DNA from: Curtobacterium sp. 9128
GTDB lineage: Bacteria > Actinomycetota > Actinomycetes > Actinomycetales > Microbacteriaceae
Length of the DNA stretch: 64,000 nucleotides
Reading direction: 5' to 3'
NCBI RefSeq assembly: GCF_007673775.1
Contig: NZ_VEAF01000005.1
Location: 186,001 to 250,000, forward strand
Shown here: positions 54,360 to 62,271 of the stretch, piece by piece
Layout: each line of letters begins with the position of its first letter
Position numbering within the stretch: position 1 is the stretch's first letter
Notes under the pieces: model-generated
Databases searched by the model: none
The model's input: only the letters and a program-made list of their open reading frames with translations
Told to the model about the DNA's origin: nothing
Program-made: the position numbers and the translations under genes

Positions 54360-54887
54360 TCAGGACGCCAGGATGTACTGACTGTAGGCCTTGCGGACCT
54401 TGTTCACCTTGGGCAGCGCGACTGCGAGGCAGTAGCCCTGACCGGGGTTCTTCGCGAAGAAGTCCTGGTGGTACTCCTCCGCCCGGAAGAACGTGGTGAG
54501 CGGCTCGATCGTCGTGACGATCCCGCCGTCCCAGATGTCCGAAGCCCGCTCGATCGCCTTCTCGAACAGGGCACGCTGCTCGTCGTCCGCAGGGAACATC
54601 GCCGAGCGGTACTGGGTGCCGACGTCGGCTCCCTGGCGGTTCAGCTGGCGCGGGTCGTGCAGGGTGAAGAACACGTCGAGGATGACGTCCGCCGGGATGA
54701 CGGACTCGTCGAACGTGACGGCGACGGCTTCTGCGTGCCCGGTGGTGCCGGTGCAGACGGCCTCGTACGACGGGTGGTCCGTCGTGCCGCCGACGTAGCC
54801 AGAGACCACGTCCTGCACGCCCTGGAGCGTGCGGTACACGGCGTCGAGACACCAGAAACATCCACCTGCGAGCACGAACGTGGTCAT
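54360..54887 (-). CDS. msrA: Peptide methionine-S-sulfoxide reductase A
   Basis: Repairs oxidised methionine. The active site GCFWC is near residues 10-14 (FVLAGGCFWCLDAVY), and the family segments GYVGGTTDHPSYEAV, HAEAVAVTFD, LHDPRQLNRQGADVGTQYRSA and EEYHQDF are all present. Length 175. ATG 54887 follows TAGGTT by 6 bases (minus strand, 54899-54894), so it is likely leaderless. No recycling Cys tail is seen beyond GYCLAVALPKV. Confidence 0.94.
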   Translation of the reverse strand: MTTFVLAGGCFWCLDAVYRTLQGVQDVVSGYVGGTTDHPSYEAVCTGTTGHAEAVAVTFDESVIPADVILDVFFTLHDPRQLNRQGADVGTQYRSAMFPADDEQRALFEKAIERASDIWDGGIVTTIEPLTTFFRAEEYHQDFFAKNPGQGYCLAVALPKVNKVRKAYSQYILAS

Positions 54888-55053
54888 GGGCACAACCTAT
54901 CTTCCTGGCCTGGTGATGCGGCCTGAGTTCGGGATACGTCCTCCACAACACTCGGACGCACCGTGGTGTTCCCCAGGTCCGTCGAAGTGCCTCGGCGTGT
55001 CGGTGGTCGGCCGTAACGTCGACGACACATCGACCAGGAACAGGAGGCACCCC

Positions 55054-55320
55054 TTGCGGACGATCGCCGAGCCCCAGCTGCAGATCCGGACCACGCGGCC
55101 CGTCGCTCGCTCCCGTGGGGACCTCCGGATCCTCGACGTCCGTGACGACCTGTCGCGCGTCACCCGGTCGAACGGCGAGATCGTCGGGTACGTCGACCGG
55201 GTGCAGGTCGCCGGTGACGTCGCCTACCGAGCGCGTCGGTACGTCGCAACGGAGCGCCGCTTCATCGAGCTGCCGAACGTCTGGTCCGTCGACGATGCGG
55301 TCGACTGCCTTCGCTGGTGA
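55054..55320 (+). CDS. Small hypothetical protein, 88 residues
   Basis: Basic, soluble, not recognised. TTG 55054 follows an AGGAGG at good spacing; upstream in-frame codons (to 54829) would run through the msrA head on the other strand and lack support. Sequence includes RGDLRILDVRDDLSRVTRSNGEIVGYVDRV, which looks like a short beta-rich domain, and ends in FIELPNVWSVDDAVDCLRW. No membrane segment. Confidence 0.6.
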   Translation: MRTIAEPQLQIRTTRPVARSRGDLRILDVRDDLSRVTRSNGEIVGYVDRVQVAGDVAYRARRYVATERRFIELPNVWSVDDAVDCLRW

Positions 55321-55422
55321 GCACGGCGCTCGACGTGGTTCCACATCGGAACCAGTGACGGCTTGTCCGGATCACCGGACGGCCTCCCCCGGAACCGACC
55401 GCCTCGTGAGTAGGGTGCGCGC

Positions 55423-56565
55423 ATGGACTGGTGGAACGACCTTCGCGACTGGACCTCGTCGGACACGGGCTGGCGGGTGATCTCGGGAGCGCTGATCCCC
55501 TTCGTGGCGATCGTCGTGGCGGGCGTCATCGCCGCGCTCATCGGCCGTGGTGCGACCAAGCGCGTCGTGAGCCTGCACGAGCGGGAGGCCAAGAACGCCG
55601 CAGTCGCCGGGATCATCTCGGCGGCGCGTAAGGCTGCGACCTGGGGGACACTCGGCCACGACGAGCGCGGCTACGCCGACCACCTCGCCGAGGACGCCGA
55701 CATCCGCCTCCGTCTGCTCCCCGTCTCCGGCGCATCGCTCGCCGCGAACTGGACGCAGCACGAGATCGCGGACATCAAGAAGAACTCCTCGACGTTCAGC
55801 TTCCAGGCCGACCAGTCGCTGGCCGAGTTCCGGGACCGTCTGCTCGAGTGGCAGTCGCGGCCGGGCAAGGCGCGGAAGCTGTTCAAGTACGACCTGGAGC
55901 GGTGGAAGTTCGAGTCGCCGGATCCGGACGCCGACCTCATCAAGCGTCAGCAGGACTGGAGCGCCGACCAGGCGTCGGGCAAGCGCACGCCGGACGCTGC
56001 ACCCGCTCCGACGCCGACCACGACGTCGTTGCGCCCCGCTCCGGCGACGTCCTCCGCGCCTGCCGCCGGTTCCGCCGCCGTGCCGGCAGCGACGCGCGGC
56101 TCCGACCCGCAGGCGACCACGCCGATCTCCGGCGGCTCGAACGCTCCGACGCGCTCCTTCGGCGACGGCTTGACCCGCCCCTACGGCGACGACCAGCCTG
56201 CTCCGGTCCGTCCGACCCTCGGTACCCCTGGCGTCGCCGCCGGCAGCACGACAGAGGCTGGCGGTCCGTCGGCGACCAGTCCCGCCGACACGGACCAGGA
56301 CAACGCCGACGTCATCGACGAGCAGGCACCGGCGGCCGACCGTCCCCAGTCCCCGTCCTCGGCACCGCGCGGTCCCGACGAGGATCGCGGCGGACGTCCC
56401 GCGGTGTCCGTCGACGCTGCAGGGACCACCTCCACCACGTCCATCCCGACACGGATCGCGGACGCACCGGCCGAGCCCGCTGACGCGAACGAGACATCGG
56501 AGGCGCCCTACACGCAGCCCATCAGCGCGAACGAACTCCGACGTCGCGCCGAGGACGACGAGTAG
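55423..56565 (+). CDS. Membrane-anchored protein with long disordered tail
   Basis: A 380-residue protein. One transmembrane helix at about residues 21-42 (ISGALIPFVAIVVAGVIAALIG) is followed by a soluble helical domain (residues 45-185, with KLFKYDLERWKFESPDPDADLI) and a tail of about 195 residues rich in Pro, Ala, Ser, Thr and Asp. I recognise the layout from Microbacteriaceae but no function. TAGGGT (55411-55416) is 6 bases before ATG 55423, so the message is probably leaderless. Alternatives for the role include cell-envelope or septum scaffolding. Confidence 0.72.
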   Translation: MDWWNDLRDWTSSDTGWRVISGALIPFVAIVVAGVIAALIGRGATKRVVSLHEREAKNAAVAGIISAARKAATWGTLGHDERGYADHLAEDADIRLRLLPVSGASLAANWTQHEIADIKKNSSTFSFQADQSLAEFRDRLLEWQSRPGKARKLFKYDLERWKFESPDPDADLIKRQQDWSADQASGKRTPDAAPAPTPTTTSLRPAPATSSAPAAGSAAVPAATRGSDPQATTPISGGSNAPTRSFGDGLTRPYGDDQPAPVRPTLGTPGVAAGSTTEAGGPSATSPADTDQDNADVIDEQAPAADRPQSPSSAPRGPDEDRGGRPAVSVDAAGTTSTTSIPTRIADAPAEPADANETSEAPYTQPISANELRRRAEDDE

Positions 56566-56583
56566 GTCGCACGCCCGAACCAC

Positions 56584-56619
56584 ACGAAGGCCGCCATCCG
56601 AACGGATGGCGGCCTTCGT
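56584..56619. terminator. Bidirectional hairpin terminator
   Basis: Perfect 17-base arms (ACGAAGGCCGCCATCCG) with a 2-base spacer between the 55423 gene and tRNA-Arg, which is transcribed towards it. Confidence 0.88.
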
Positions 56620-56625
56620 CGTCAG

Positions 56626-56698
56626 TGCCCCCGGCAGGAATCGAACCCGCGGCACGGTGGGTAGAAACCACCTGCTCTATCCACTGAGCTACGGAGGC
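56626..56698 (-). tRNA. tRNA-Arg (anticodon TCT)
   Basis: A 73-base cloverleaf: acceptor GCCTCCG with CGGGGGC (one G-U pair), anticodon stem GGTGG/CCACC with loop TTTCTAC, T arm GCGGG-TTCGATT-CCTGC. Discriminator A, no encoded CCA. Confidence 0.95.
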
Positions 56699-56712
56699 GG
56701 ACGACCTCGATT

Positions 56713-57273
56713 CTATTCCGACGGCTCGGACAGCTGGGGGACCCACGCGTCGACCTCCGCCTGCGATCGGAGGCGCACGATGCGCAGGTGCGGGGCGGAC
56801 TGCTCGAGTGGCGGCACGAGGGCTCGGAACTTGTGCCGACCGCGGAACCCCCACCGGATGATGTGGTCCCGATCGAGGAAGATCCTCCACAGCGGCGGCT
56901 CGATGTTGCCGTTCCACAGCTCAGTTCGCCGGAGGCGACGTCGGATCGTCCGTCGAACGAGACGCCAGAGAGCCACCGGGACGGGCAGGTCGAGCCAGAC
57001 GAGGGTGTCCGCACGGCTGGCGAGCAGTTGTTGCACGCGGTGGTACTGCCACTCCGTGACCCAGGCGTGCCCAGCGGTGAAGGCCTCGACGTCGGCGTCG
57101 AAGGTCGGCCTCGGGACCCACCCGGGACCGTGGAAGAGGCTGTCGATCTCGGTGTGCAGGATGCCGAGCGCGGAGGAGATCCGGCGGGCCGTCGAGGTCT
57201 TCCCGACACCGGTCACACCGGCGACCAGGACACGGCGCGGCCGCGGGACGAGGACGTCAGCCGCTCCGAGCAT
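56713..57273 (-). CDS. P-loop nucleotide kinase-like protein (FlaR/topology-modulation type)
   Basis: A 186-residue protein with the Walker A GVTGVGKT at 19-26 (VLVAGVTGVGKTSTARR) and TEIDSLFHGPGWVPRPTFDAD, the pattern of small adenylate-kinase-like proteins often annotated as topology modulation protein or FlaR. A basic helical lid (RLVRRTIRRRLRRTELWNGN) follows. The biological substrate is unknown. It ends 14 bases from tRNA-Arg and begins next to a REP-rich spacer. Confidence 0.82.
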   Translation of the reverse strand: MLGAADVLVPRPRRVLVAGVTGVGKTSTARRISSALGILHTEIDSLFHGPGWVPRPTFDADVEAFTAGHAWVTEWQYHRVQQLLASRADTLVWLDLPVPVALWRLVRRTIRRRLRRTELWNGNIEPPLWRIFLDRDHIIRWGFRGRHKFRALVPPLEQSAPHLRIVRLRSQAEVDAWVPQLSEPSE

Positions 57274-57364
57274 CCGTCAACCGTACTTCGGGCGAGTGCC
57301 GCGCGCGGGCGCTCGGCACATCGCCCACCCCGGGTCGAGCGGCGATGGCCGGGCGGGCTACGGT

Positions 57365-57421
57365 CGAGCGGGCGAAATGCCTGTGTCCGAGCGGCGTCCG
57401 ACCACGGCATTTCGCCCGTTC
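57365..57421. repeat. REP-like palindromic unit 1
   Basis: CGAGCGGGCGAAATGCC at the left and GGCATTTCGCCCGTTC at the right are inverted copies, around a middle with GCGGCGTCCGACC. Same design as the units at 57480, 60139, 60255 and 63897. Confidence 0.8.
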
Positions 57422-57479
57422 AGCGGAGGGGTGGGGCGTTACACCGCTTTCGCGGGACGAACATCAGGCGCGCGACGGT

Positions 57480-57537
57480 CGAGCGGGCGAAATACCCGCG
57501 TCCGGGCGGCGTCCGACCGCGGCATTTCGCCCGCTCG
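57480..57537. repeat. REP-like palindromic unit 2
   Basis: Same arms, CGAGCGGGCGAAATACC and CGGCATTTCGCCCGCTCG; the middle GCGGCGTCCGACC is shared with unit 1, so the two copies probably arose by local duplication. Confidence 0.85.
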
Positions 57538-57624
57538 GCGGAGGCACGGAGGCTCGACGCGGCGGGGCGGAGGGACCGCGGACGCGGGAGGCGTGGCGGA
57601 AGCGAGCCGAGCCTCCAGGCCGGG

Positions 57625-57888
57625 TCAGGCGACGGCGCGCGCGATGGCGACCAGGAGCTGGTCGCGGGTGGGGACCCCGGGAGAACGGAAGACCTCGGCC
57701 CCGTCCACCCCGCGCACGATGATCGTGGGGGTCGAACGGATGCCGAGGTCTTCCGCGTCGTCCGGGTGGGCTGCGACGTCGCGCTCGGTCACGGCGAGCC
57801 CGGGGACCAGACGCGACGCATCAGCGGCCACCCGGCGGGCAGCGGCGCACGGTGCGCAGAAGGCGGAGGTCCAGAGGTCGAGCTGCAT
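57625..57888 (-). CDS. Small thioredoxin-fold protein with CAPC site
   Basis: An 87-residue thioredoxin/glutaredoxin-like domain: LWTSAFCAPCAAARR carries the CxxC redox site and IRSTPTIIV supplies the cis-Pro loop. Shorter than full thioredoxins (about 105), similar to small actinobacterial redox proteins. ATG 57888 is chosen because the frame upstream lies in the following gene on the same strand. Likely reduces a specific partner, unknown. Stop 30 bases before the upstream gene begins at 57918. Confidence 0.86.
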   Translation of the reverse strand: MQLDLWTSAFCAPCAAARRVAADASRLVPGLAVTERDVAAHPDDAEDLGIRSTPTIIVRGVDGAEVFRSPGVPTRDQLLVAIARAVA

Positions 57889-57917
57889 GTGACGGTGCAA
57901 CGCCGGAGCGTACGGGA

Positions 57918-58208
57918 CTACTCCCGGTCGAACTCGCCGCTGCGGTCGCCGCGGTCCTGCAGGTCGTCGACGGGGTCGGACTCGCTCGGCTCCCACGTGT
58001 AGTCCACGGAGACCTGGTCGACCACGTGACGAGAGCCGGTCGCACGGTAGGTGAAGGCCGTCTGGAGGCCCTCGACGTCCGCGTACACCGTCACCTCGTC
58101 GTCCACCGTGTCGCTCGTCGCGGTGCGGGTGTCGGTGGTCCCGTCGAACGGGCCACCGTGGAAGATCGCGGTGTACTCGGTGCCTTCGGTGATGCTCATG
58201 TCGCTCAT
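57918..58208 (-). CDS. Small acidic hypothetical protein, 96 residues
   Basis: Not recognised. YTAIFHGGPFDGTTDTRTA near the start is followed by an acidic, beta-rich middle and a strongly acidic, charged C-terminus (DPVDDLQDRGDRSGEFDRE). It may start at 58208 or at ATG 58199. Divergent from marR and same strand as the thioredoxin-like gene, possibly co-transcribed. HGGPFDG resembles a short motif of conserved actinobacterial proteins; no function known to me. Confidence 0.62.
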   Translation of the reverse strand: MSDMSITEGTEYTAIFHGGPFDGTTDTRTATSDTVDDEVTVYADVEGLQTAFTYRATGSRHVVDQVSVDYTWEPSESDPVDDLQDRGDRSGEFDRE

Positions 58209-58233
58209 TGGTCACTTCTACCAGGACGACCTG

Positions 58234-58262
58234 TTGCAAGATGCATAGCGTCGCTATATAGT
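58234..58262 (+). promoter_or_regulatory. Strong promoter with internal MarR-type operator
   Basis: -35 TTGCAA (58234-58239), 17-base spacer and -10 TATAGT (58257-58262), followed after 6 bases by the marR ATG. A perfect dyad ATAGCG-T-CGCTAT (58245-58257) fills the spacer, the expected place for repression by the MarR protein itself. Confidence 0.82.
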
Positions 58263-58268
58263 TCAGCT

Positions 58269-58703
58269 ATGGAATCAGTGCGGGACCAGACCATCGAGAC
58301 GCTCCTCGTGTCGGTGAACCGTCTGATCCGTACGGCTGCTCAGGCCACGGGCAGCACCACGTCGTCCGCCGTGTGGCGCACGCTCGGGATCCTCGCCACC
58401 GACGCACCGCTCCGACTCGGGGAGCTGGCGAAGGCCTCGCGTGTCGCCCAGCCGACGATGACCAGACTCGCCGCGGGGATGCTCGCCGACGGGCTCATCT
58501 CGCGGACCGTCGATCCCGACGACTCCCGTGGACAGCTCATCGAGATCACCGAGGCCGGTCGGACGCACCTCGCCGAGTGGCGCACCACCCTCACACGCAC
58601 CATCGGACCGCTCTTCGCCGATCTCGACGACGACCAGTGGGACGTCCTGCACGAAGCATCGGCCCTCATCGCATCGAGGACCAGAACGGAGATCACCGCG
58701 TGA
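58269..58703 (+). CDS. MarR family transcriptional regulator
   Basis: A 144-residue winged-helix protein. The recognition region is LGELAKASRVAQPTMTRLAAGMLADGLISRTVDPDDSRGQLIEITEAG, and helices at both ends form the dimer. ATG 58269 lies 6 bases after the -10, so the message is leaderless. It overlaps the MFS gene by GTGA, the common arrangement for a MarR protein that controls a drug exporter in response to the drug. Confidence 0.92.
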   Translation: MESVRDQTIETLLVSVNRLIRTAAQATGSTTSSAVWRTLGILATDAPLRLGELAKASRVAQPTMTRLAAGMLADGLISRTVDPDDSRGQLIEITEAGRTHLAEWRTTLTRTIGPLFADLDDDQWDVLHEASALIASRTRTEITA

Positions 58704-59941
58704 ACGCGCACGCCCCCGCCCAGTCCGGCGGCAGCATCCTCAAGCAGTCCAAGGCGGTGTGGGCGATCGCCTTCGCCTGCGTCGTCGCCTTCATGGGCAT
58801 CGGCCTGGTGGACCCGATCCTCCCGGCCATCGCGTCTTCGCTGAAGGCGACGCCGGCGCAGACCGAACTCCTCTTCACCAGCTACCTCGCCGTCACCGGC
58901 GTCGCGATGTTCTTCACGAGCTGGGTCTCGAGCCGCATCGGCGCGAAGCGCACGCTCATGATCGGTCTCGCCCTCATCGTGGTCTTCTCGGTGCTCGCGG
59001 CGACGTCGAACAACGTGTGGACGATCATCGACTTCCGTGCCGGATGGGGGCTCGGGAACGCACTGTTCATCTCCACCGCGCTCGCGACCATCGTCGGCGC
59101 GGCATCGGGCGGGACGGCCTCGGCGATCATCCTCTACGAAGCGGCACTCGGCCTCGGGATCGCGGTCGGGCCGCTCGTCGGTGGGCTGCTCGGCTCGGTG
59201 AGCTGGCGCGGACCGTTCTTCGGTGTCACGACCCTGATGGCGATCGCGTTCATCGCCGTGGCGGTGATGCTGAAGTCGTCCGGGCTCGAGAAGCCGACAC
59301 CGACGAAGCTGTCCGCGCCGTTCCGCGCGCTCGGCCGACCGGCGCTGGCCGCCCTCGCCGCGACCGCGCTCTTCTACAACATCGGCTTCTTCGTCCTGCT
59401 GGCCTACACGCCGTTCCCGCTCGGGTTCGGTGCGCTCGGCATCGGGTTCACGTTCTTCGGTTGGGGTGTCGGGCTGGCGATCACCTCGGTGTGGGTCGCG
59501 CCGATGCTCACCGCGCGGCTCCGACGGACGACGGTGCTCCGGATCGCCCTGCCGCTGCTGGCGCTGGACCTCTTCGCCGCGGCCATCGTGGTGCGGTCGC
59601 AGGTCGGGCTCATCGTCTGCGTCGTGATCGGCGGGCTCGTGCTCGGTGTCCTCAACACCGTCCTGACCGAATGCGTCATGGAGGCGACCGACCTCCCTCG
59701 TTCGGTCGCGTCGAGCGCGTACTCGGCCGTTCGGTTCATCGGTGGTGCCATCGCCCCGCCCGTGGCGACCCTGCTGGCTGACGCGTACTCGCCGAGCGCC
59801 GCGTACGTCTTCGCGGGTGCATCCGTCAGCGTGGCCTTCGTGGTGACCATCGTCACCGCCCGGGTGCTCCGACGGGTCGACGACGGGGCGGAGCCGGCGG
59901 CCGTCGAGGCGCAGGCGGTCGCTGTGGGTGAGATGTCCTGA
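58700..59941 (+). CDS. MFS drug/metabolite exporter
   Basis: A 413-residue twelve-span protein of the ACDE/EmrB-like DHA1 group. Motif A-like SSRIGAKRTLMIGLALI and VDPILPAIASSLKATPAQTELLFTSYL in helix 1-2 suggest a multidrug exporter. The start is GTG 58700 coupled to marR by GTGA, preceded by GGAG. The C-terminal tail is Glu/Ala-rich. Drug or natural compound export controlled by MarR is likely; substrates unknown. Confidence 0.9.
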   Translation: MNAHAPAQSGGSILKQSKAVWAIAFACVVAFMGIGLVDPILPAIASSLKATPAQTELLFTSYLAVTGVAMFFTSWVSSRIGAKRTLMIGLALIVVFSVLAATSNNVWTIIDFRAGWGLGNALFISTALATIVGAASGGTASAIILYEAALGLGIAVGPLVGGLLGSVSWRGPFFGVTTLMAIAFIAVAVMLKSSGLEKPTPTKLSAPFRALGRPALAALAATALFYNIGFFVLLAYTPFPLGFGALGIGFTFFGWGVGLAITSVWVAPMLTARLRRTTVLRIALPLLALDLFAAAIVVRSQVGLIVCVVIGGLVLGVLNTVLTECVMEATDLPRSVASSAYSAVRFIGGAIAPPVATLLADAYSPSAAYVFAGASVSVAFVVTIVTARVLRRVDDGAEPAAVEAQAVAVGEMS

Positions 59942-60138
59942 GTCTGGGCCGGTTCCGCGCAGCTTGATTGGTCGAGCTCGGGGTTCGAAGCGACCGGAAC
60001 CCGGGCTGCGGCTGTCGTCGCGGAGCGAGTGTGGGTCGGGCTGATCGGGGTTGCAACGGGCTGCGCATGCATGTCTGCGCGTGCTTGAGCGGGCGGGGTG
60101 GTGCGTGCTTGAGCGGGCCGGGGAGGTCTGCGCGTGCT

Positions 60139-60196
60139 CGAGCGGGCGGAATACCGCGGTGATCCGAAGTGCGGACCACGGCATTCCGCCCGCTCG
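60139..60196. repeat. REP-like palindromic unit 3
   Basis: CGAGCGGGCGGAATACC and GGCATTCCGCCCGCTCG arms. Compensating change: the left arm has GGAAT where other units have GAAAT, and the right arm changes to ATTCC, so pairing is kept. Confidence 0.85.
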
Positions 60197-60254
60197 GCAT
60201 GCGGCGTCCGAGCTCGGTCGCTGGCGGATGCCGAGGTCGGTGGGCCGGACAGGT

Positions 60255-60312
60255 CGAGCGGGCTGAATGACCGGGTGGTGCGCTGCATGGACCGCGGCAT
60301 TTCGCCCGCTCG
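60255..60312. repeat. REP-like palindromic unit 4
   Basis: CGAGCGGGCTGAATG and CGGCATTTCGCCCGCTCG arms around a different middle; the left arm is partly decayed. Confidence 0.78.
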
Positions 60313-60481
60313 CCCTAGACCCCTGACCTCGACCCCGGCCCCGGCCTCGACCTCGGCCGCGGCCTCGACCTCGACCCGCGACCGCAACCCAGTGCCCGAG
60401 TCCGACCCGCCGGCCGCCCGCCCGAGCCCGCCCGCGCCGACTCGTCCGGCCCGACTCCGCGCCGGGAATAGGATCGAGGGC

Positions 60482-61120
60482 ATGGCAACCGCGAATGACC
60501 GCCTCGTCTGGATCGACTGCGAGATGACGGGCCTCGACCTCGAGGTCGACGAACTCGTCGAGGTGGCCGTGGTCATCACCGACTTCGACCTGAACCCCGT
60601 GCACCCCGGGTTCGACATCGTCATCAAGCCGGACCAGTCCGCGCTCGACAACATGAACGAGTTCGTGACGAACATGCACACGACGTCCGGTCTCATCGAG
60701 GAGATCCCGAACGGCGTCTCCCTCGCGGACGCCGAGTACCAGGTGCTCGAGTACATCCTCGCCCACGTGCCGGCCGAGGGCACCGCTCCGCTCGCGGGCA
60801 ACACCATCGGCACCGACCGCTCGTTCCTGTCCAAGTACATGCCGCGCGTCGACGGACATCTGCACTACCGGAGCGTCGACGTGTCGAGCATCAAGGAGCT
60901 CTGCCGTCGCTGGTTCCCGCGCGTGTACTTCAACGCGCCCGAGAAGCACGGTGGGCACCGCGCCCTCGCGGACATCCTCGAGTCGATCCGCGAGCTCGAG
61001 TACTACCGCCGCGCGGGCTTCGTCGCCGAGCCCGGTCCGACGACGGACGACGTCAGGGCCATCGCCGCCGACGTCGTCTCCGCGTGGGAACCGCGTCTGG
61101 CCCAGCAGCCCGCCGAGTAG
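60482..61120 (+). CDS. orn: Oligoribonuclease
   Basis: Degrades two- to five-base RNA fragments, the last step of RNA decay, and clears cyclic dinucleotide linear products. DEDDh exonuclease fold: [11 protein letters not shown] (Asp, Glu), GTDRSFL (Asp) and [10 protein letters not shown] (His, Asp). Length 212 with a C-terminal extension relative to the E. coli protein (181). ATG 60482 is 7 bases after TAGGAT (60469-60474), so it is probably leaderless. Followed by tRNA-His. Confidence 0.95.
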   Translation: MATANDRLVWIDCEMTGLDLEVDELVEVAVVITDFDLNPVHPGFDIVIKPDQSALDNMNEFVTNMHTTSGLIEEIPNGVSLADAEYQVLEYILAHVPAEGTAPLAGNTIGTDRSFLSKYMPRVDGHLHYRSVDVSSIKELCRRWFPRVYFNAPEKHGGHRALADILESIRELEYYRRAGFVAEPGPTTDDVRAIAADVVSAWEPRLAQQPAE

Positions 61121-61184
61121 TGTCCCGCGGGGCCGCCCGCATGTACTACTATTGAGTGGTTGCCCGGGCTGACCGGTGCACATG

Positions 61185-61260
61185 GTGGGTATAGCTCAGC
61201 TGGTAGAGCGCTTGGTTGTGGTCCAGGAGGTCGCGGGTTCGAGCCCCGTTACTCACCCCA
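61185..61260 (+). tRNA. tRNA-His (anticodon GTG)
   Basis: Cloverleaf with acceptor GTGGGTA pairing TACTCAC (one G-U), anticodon loop TTGTGGT (GTG), T arm GCGGG-TTCGAGC-CCCGT. G at 61184 is the extra G(-1) that pairs with discriminator C73 (61257), a tRNA-His mark. CCA is encoded (61258-61260). TACTAT at 61147-61152 may be its -10. Confidence 0.95.
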
Positions 61261-61266
61261 GTCGTT

Positions 61267-61292
61267 CGGCCCCGGTCTTCGGACCGGGGCCG
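61267..61292. terminator. Hairpin terminator after tRNA-His
   Basis: CGGCCCCGGTC and its complement around a TTCG-type loop, seven bases after the tRNA CCA. Confidence 0.85.
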
Positions 61293-61354
61293 TCGTCGTT
61301 GCTAGGGACGGTCGGTCCGGACGACCAGGTCGGTGTGCCACGATCGGTGCCGTG

Positions 61355-61699
61355 ATGGAGATGTCCGCCGACGACTTCGAGGCCCTCGTGACCGACGAAC
61401 TCGACCTCCTGCCCGACGACATGGTCGACGGGCTGGACAACGTCGTCTTCGTCGTCGAGGACGAGCCGGAGGACGGCTCGGCGCTGTTCGGCATCTACGA
61501 CGGTGTGGCCCAGACCGAGCGCGGCCAGTACGGGTTCGGCGAGCTCCCGGACCGGATCGTGGTGTTCCGGAAGCAGCACCTCGCCGAGTGCGACACGGTC
61601 GACGAGCTCCGCGACGAGGTGCACACCACGCTCGTGCACGAGATCGGGCACTGGTACGGCATCGACGACGAGCGGCTGCACGAACTCGGCTGGGCCTGA
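61355..61699 (+). CDS. Small zinc metallopeptidase-like protein (DUF1025/MpgA type)
   Basis: A 114-residue minimal metalloprotease. The zinc site is HEIGHWYGIDDERLHELGW, an HExxHxxGxxD signature that supplies two His, the catalytic Glu and the Asp ligand. The N-terminus is acidic. GTG 61352 or ATG 61355 could be the start. This family is widespread in actinobacteria; its substrate is unclear. It converges with the kinase gene downstream. Confidence 0.88.
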   Translation: MEMSADDFEALVTDELDLLPDDMVDGLDNVVFVVEDEPEDGSALFGIYDGVAQTERGQYGFGELPDRIVVFRKQHLAECDTVDELRDEVHTTLVHEIGHWYGIDDERLHELGWA

Positions 61700-61719
61700 G
61701 CCCGCCCCCGATCGGAGGA

Positions 61720-62271
61720 TCAGGAGCGCAGCACCACGTCCGCCAGCTGCTCCGGGTCCTCGGTCGCGATGAACGCGTCCTCCTGTCGTGCCCATCGCTC
61801 CCACTCGGCGGCGAACACGGCGCCGTCGCGGTCGAGTGCCCGCCGTCGGCGGACGTCGTCGTCCGCTCGGAGCCACACCCGGAGCGACGCGAGCGGAGCC
61901 GATCCTCGCGACAATGCTCCGCATCCCTCGACGACGAGGGGCGCGGACGGGTCGAGTGGCACCCAGTCCGCCGGCTCGGAGCGAGCCCAGTCCCATCGGC
62001 GGTACCCGGAGGGCGGCCCGAGCAGGTCGTCGACGACGGCCCGTGCCGCGGCGTCGAGGCCGTCCCAGCCCGGGTAGACGTCGTCCAGGTGGACGACCCG
62101 CCACCCGAGCGACGTCCCGAGGGCGTCCCCGAGCGTGGTCTTGCCGGTTCCGGATCGTCCGTCGACCAGGACGACGGACCGGCGGGCGGCACCAGGCGGA
62201 GCCGACCGTGCGCGGGCGGTGAGGGACGCGACGGCGACGAGCCGAGCCTCCCGTCCGACCAGGTCAGGCAC
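61720..62271 (-). CDS. P-loop kinase-like protein (uridine kinase-related)
   Basis: A 183-residue ATP-binding protein with Walker A GRSGTGKT at 38-45 (VVLVDGRSGTGKTTLGDAL) and HLDDVYPGWDGLDAAAR, a uridine-kinase-like substrate segment. RGSAPLASLRVWLRADDDVRRRRALDRDG is the lid. GTG 62271 overlaps the ecfT stop by 8 bases, so it is likely in the ECF transporter operon. Its substrate might be the imported vitamin or a nucleoside; this is inference. Confidence 0.8.
   Translation of the reverse strand: MPDLVGREARLVAVASLTARARSAPPGAARRSVVLVDGRSGTGKTTLGDALGTSLGWRVVHLDDVYPGWDGLDAAARAVVDDLLGPPSGYRRWDWARSEPADWVPLDPSAPLVVEGCGALSRGSAPLASLRVWLRADDDVRRRRALDRDGAVFAAEWERWARQEDAFIATEDPEQLADVVLRS

Larger units (their letters stand above)
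57274..57624. other. Gene-free spacer with two REP-like palindromes
   Basis: No gene is credible. Two REP-like units occupy 57365-57421 and 57480-57537, and a GAGCCTCCAGGCC motif at 57609-57621 lies just after the stop of the thioredoxin-like gene. The intervening sequence has no other recognisable feature. Confidence 0.75.
59942..60481. other. Gene-free spacer with REP-like units and CGACCTCGACC repeats
   Basis: No gene is supported. 60087-60140 has incomplete REP arms (GAGCGGGCGGGG, GAGCGGGCCGGGG); full units lie at 60139-60196 and 60255-60312; from 60320 to 60420 a degenerate repeat of CTCGACC/CCTCGACCTCGGCC occurs, translated as alternating TS and AA in one frame. The orn promoter (TAGGAT, 60469-60474) is at the end. 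The 947-residue minus-strand frame across here is a shadow. Confidence 0.78.

Noticed and set aside
60320..60430. Coding sequence for an Ala-Ser/Thr-rich leader of oligoribonuclease
   Set aside because: The open frame to 60134 is repeat-derived; the TAGGAT hexamer at 60469 and conserved [16 protein letters not shown] start fix ATG 60482.
58340..61183. 947-residue open frame on the minus strand
   Set aside because: Runs through marR, the MFS gene, a REP-rich spacer and orn on the other strand; a product of high GC content.
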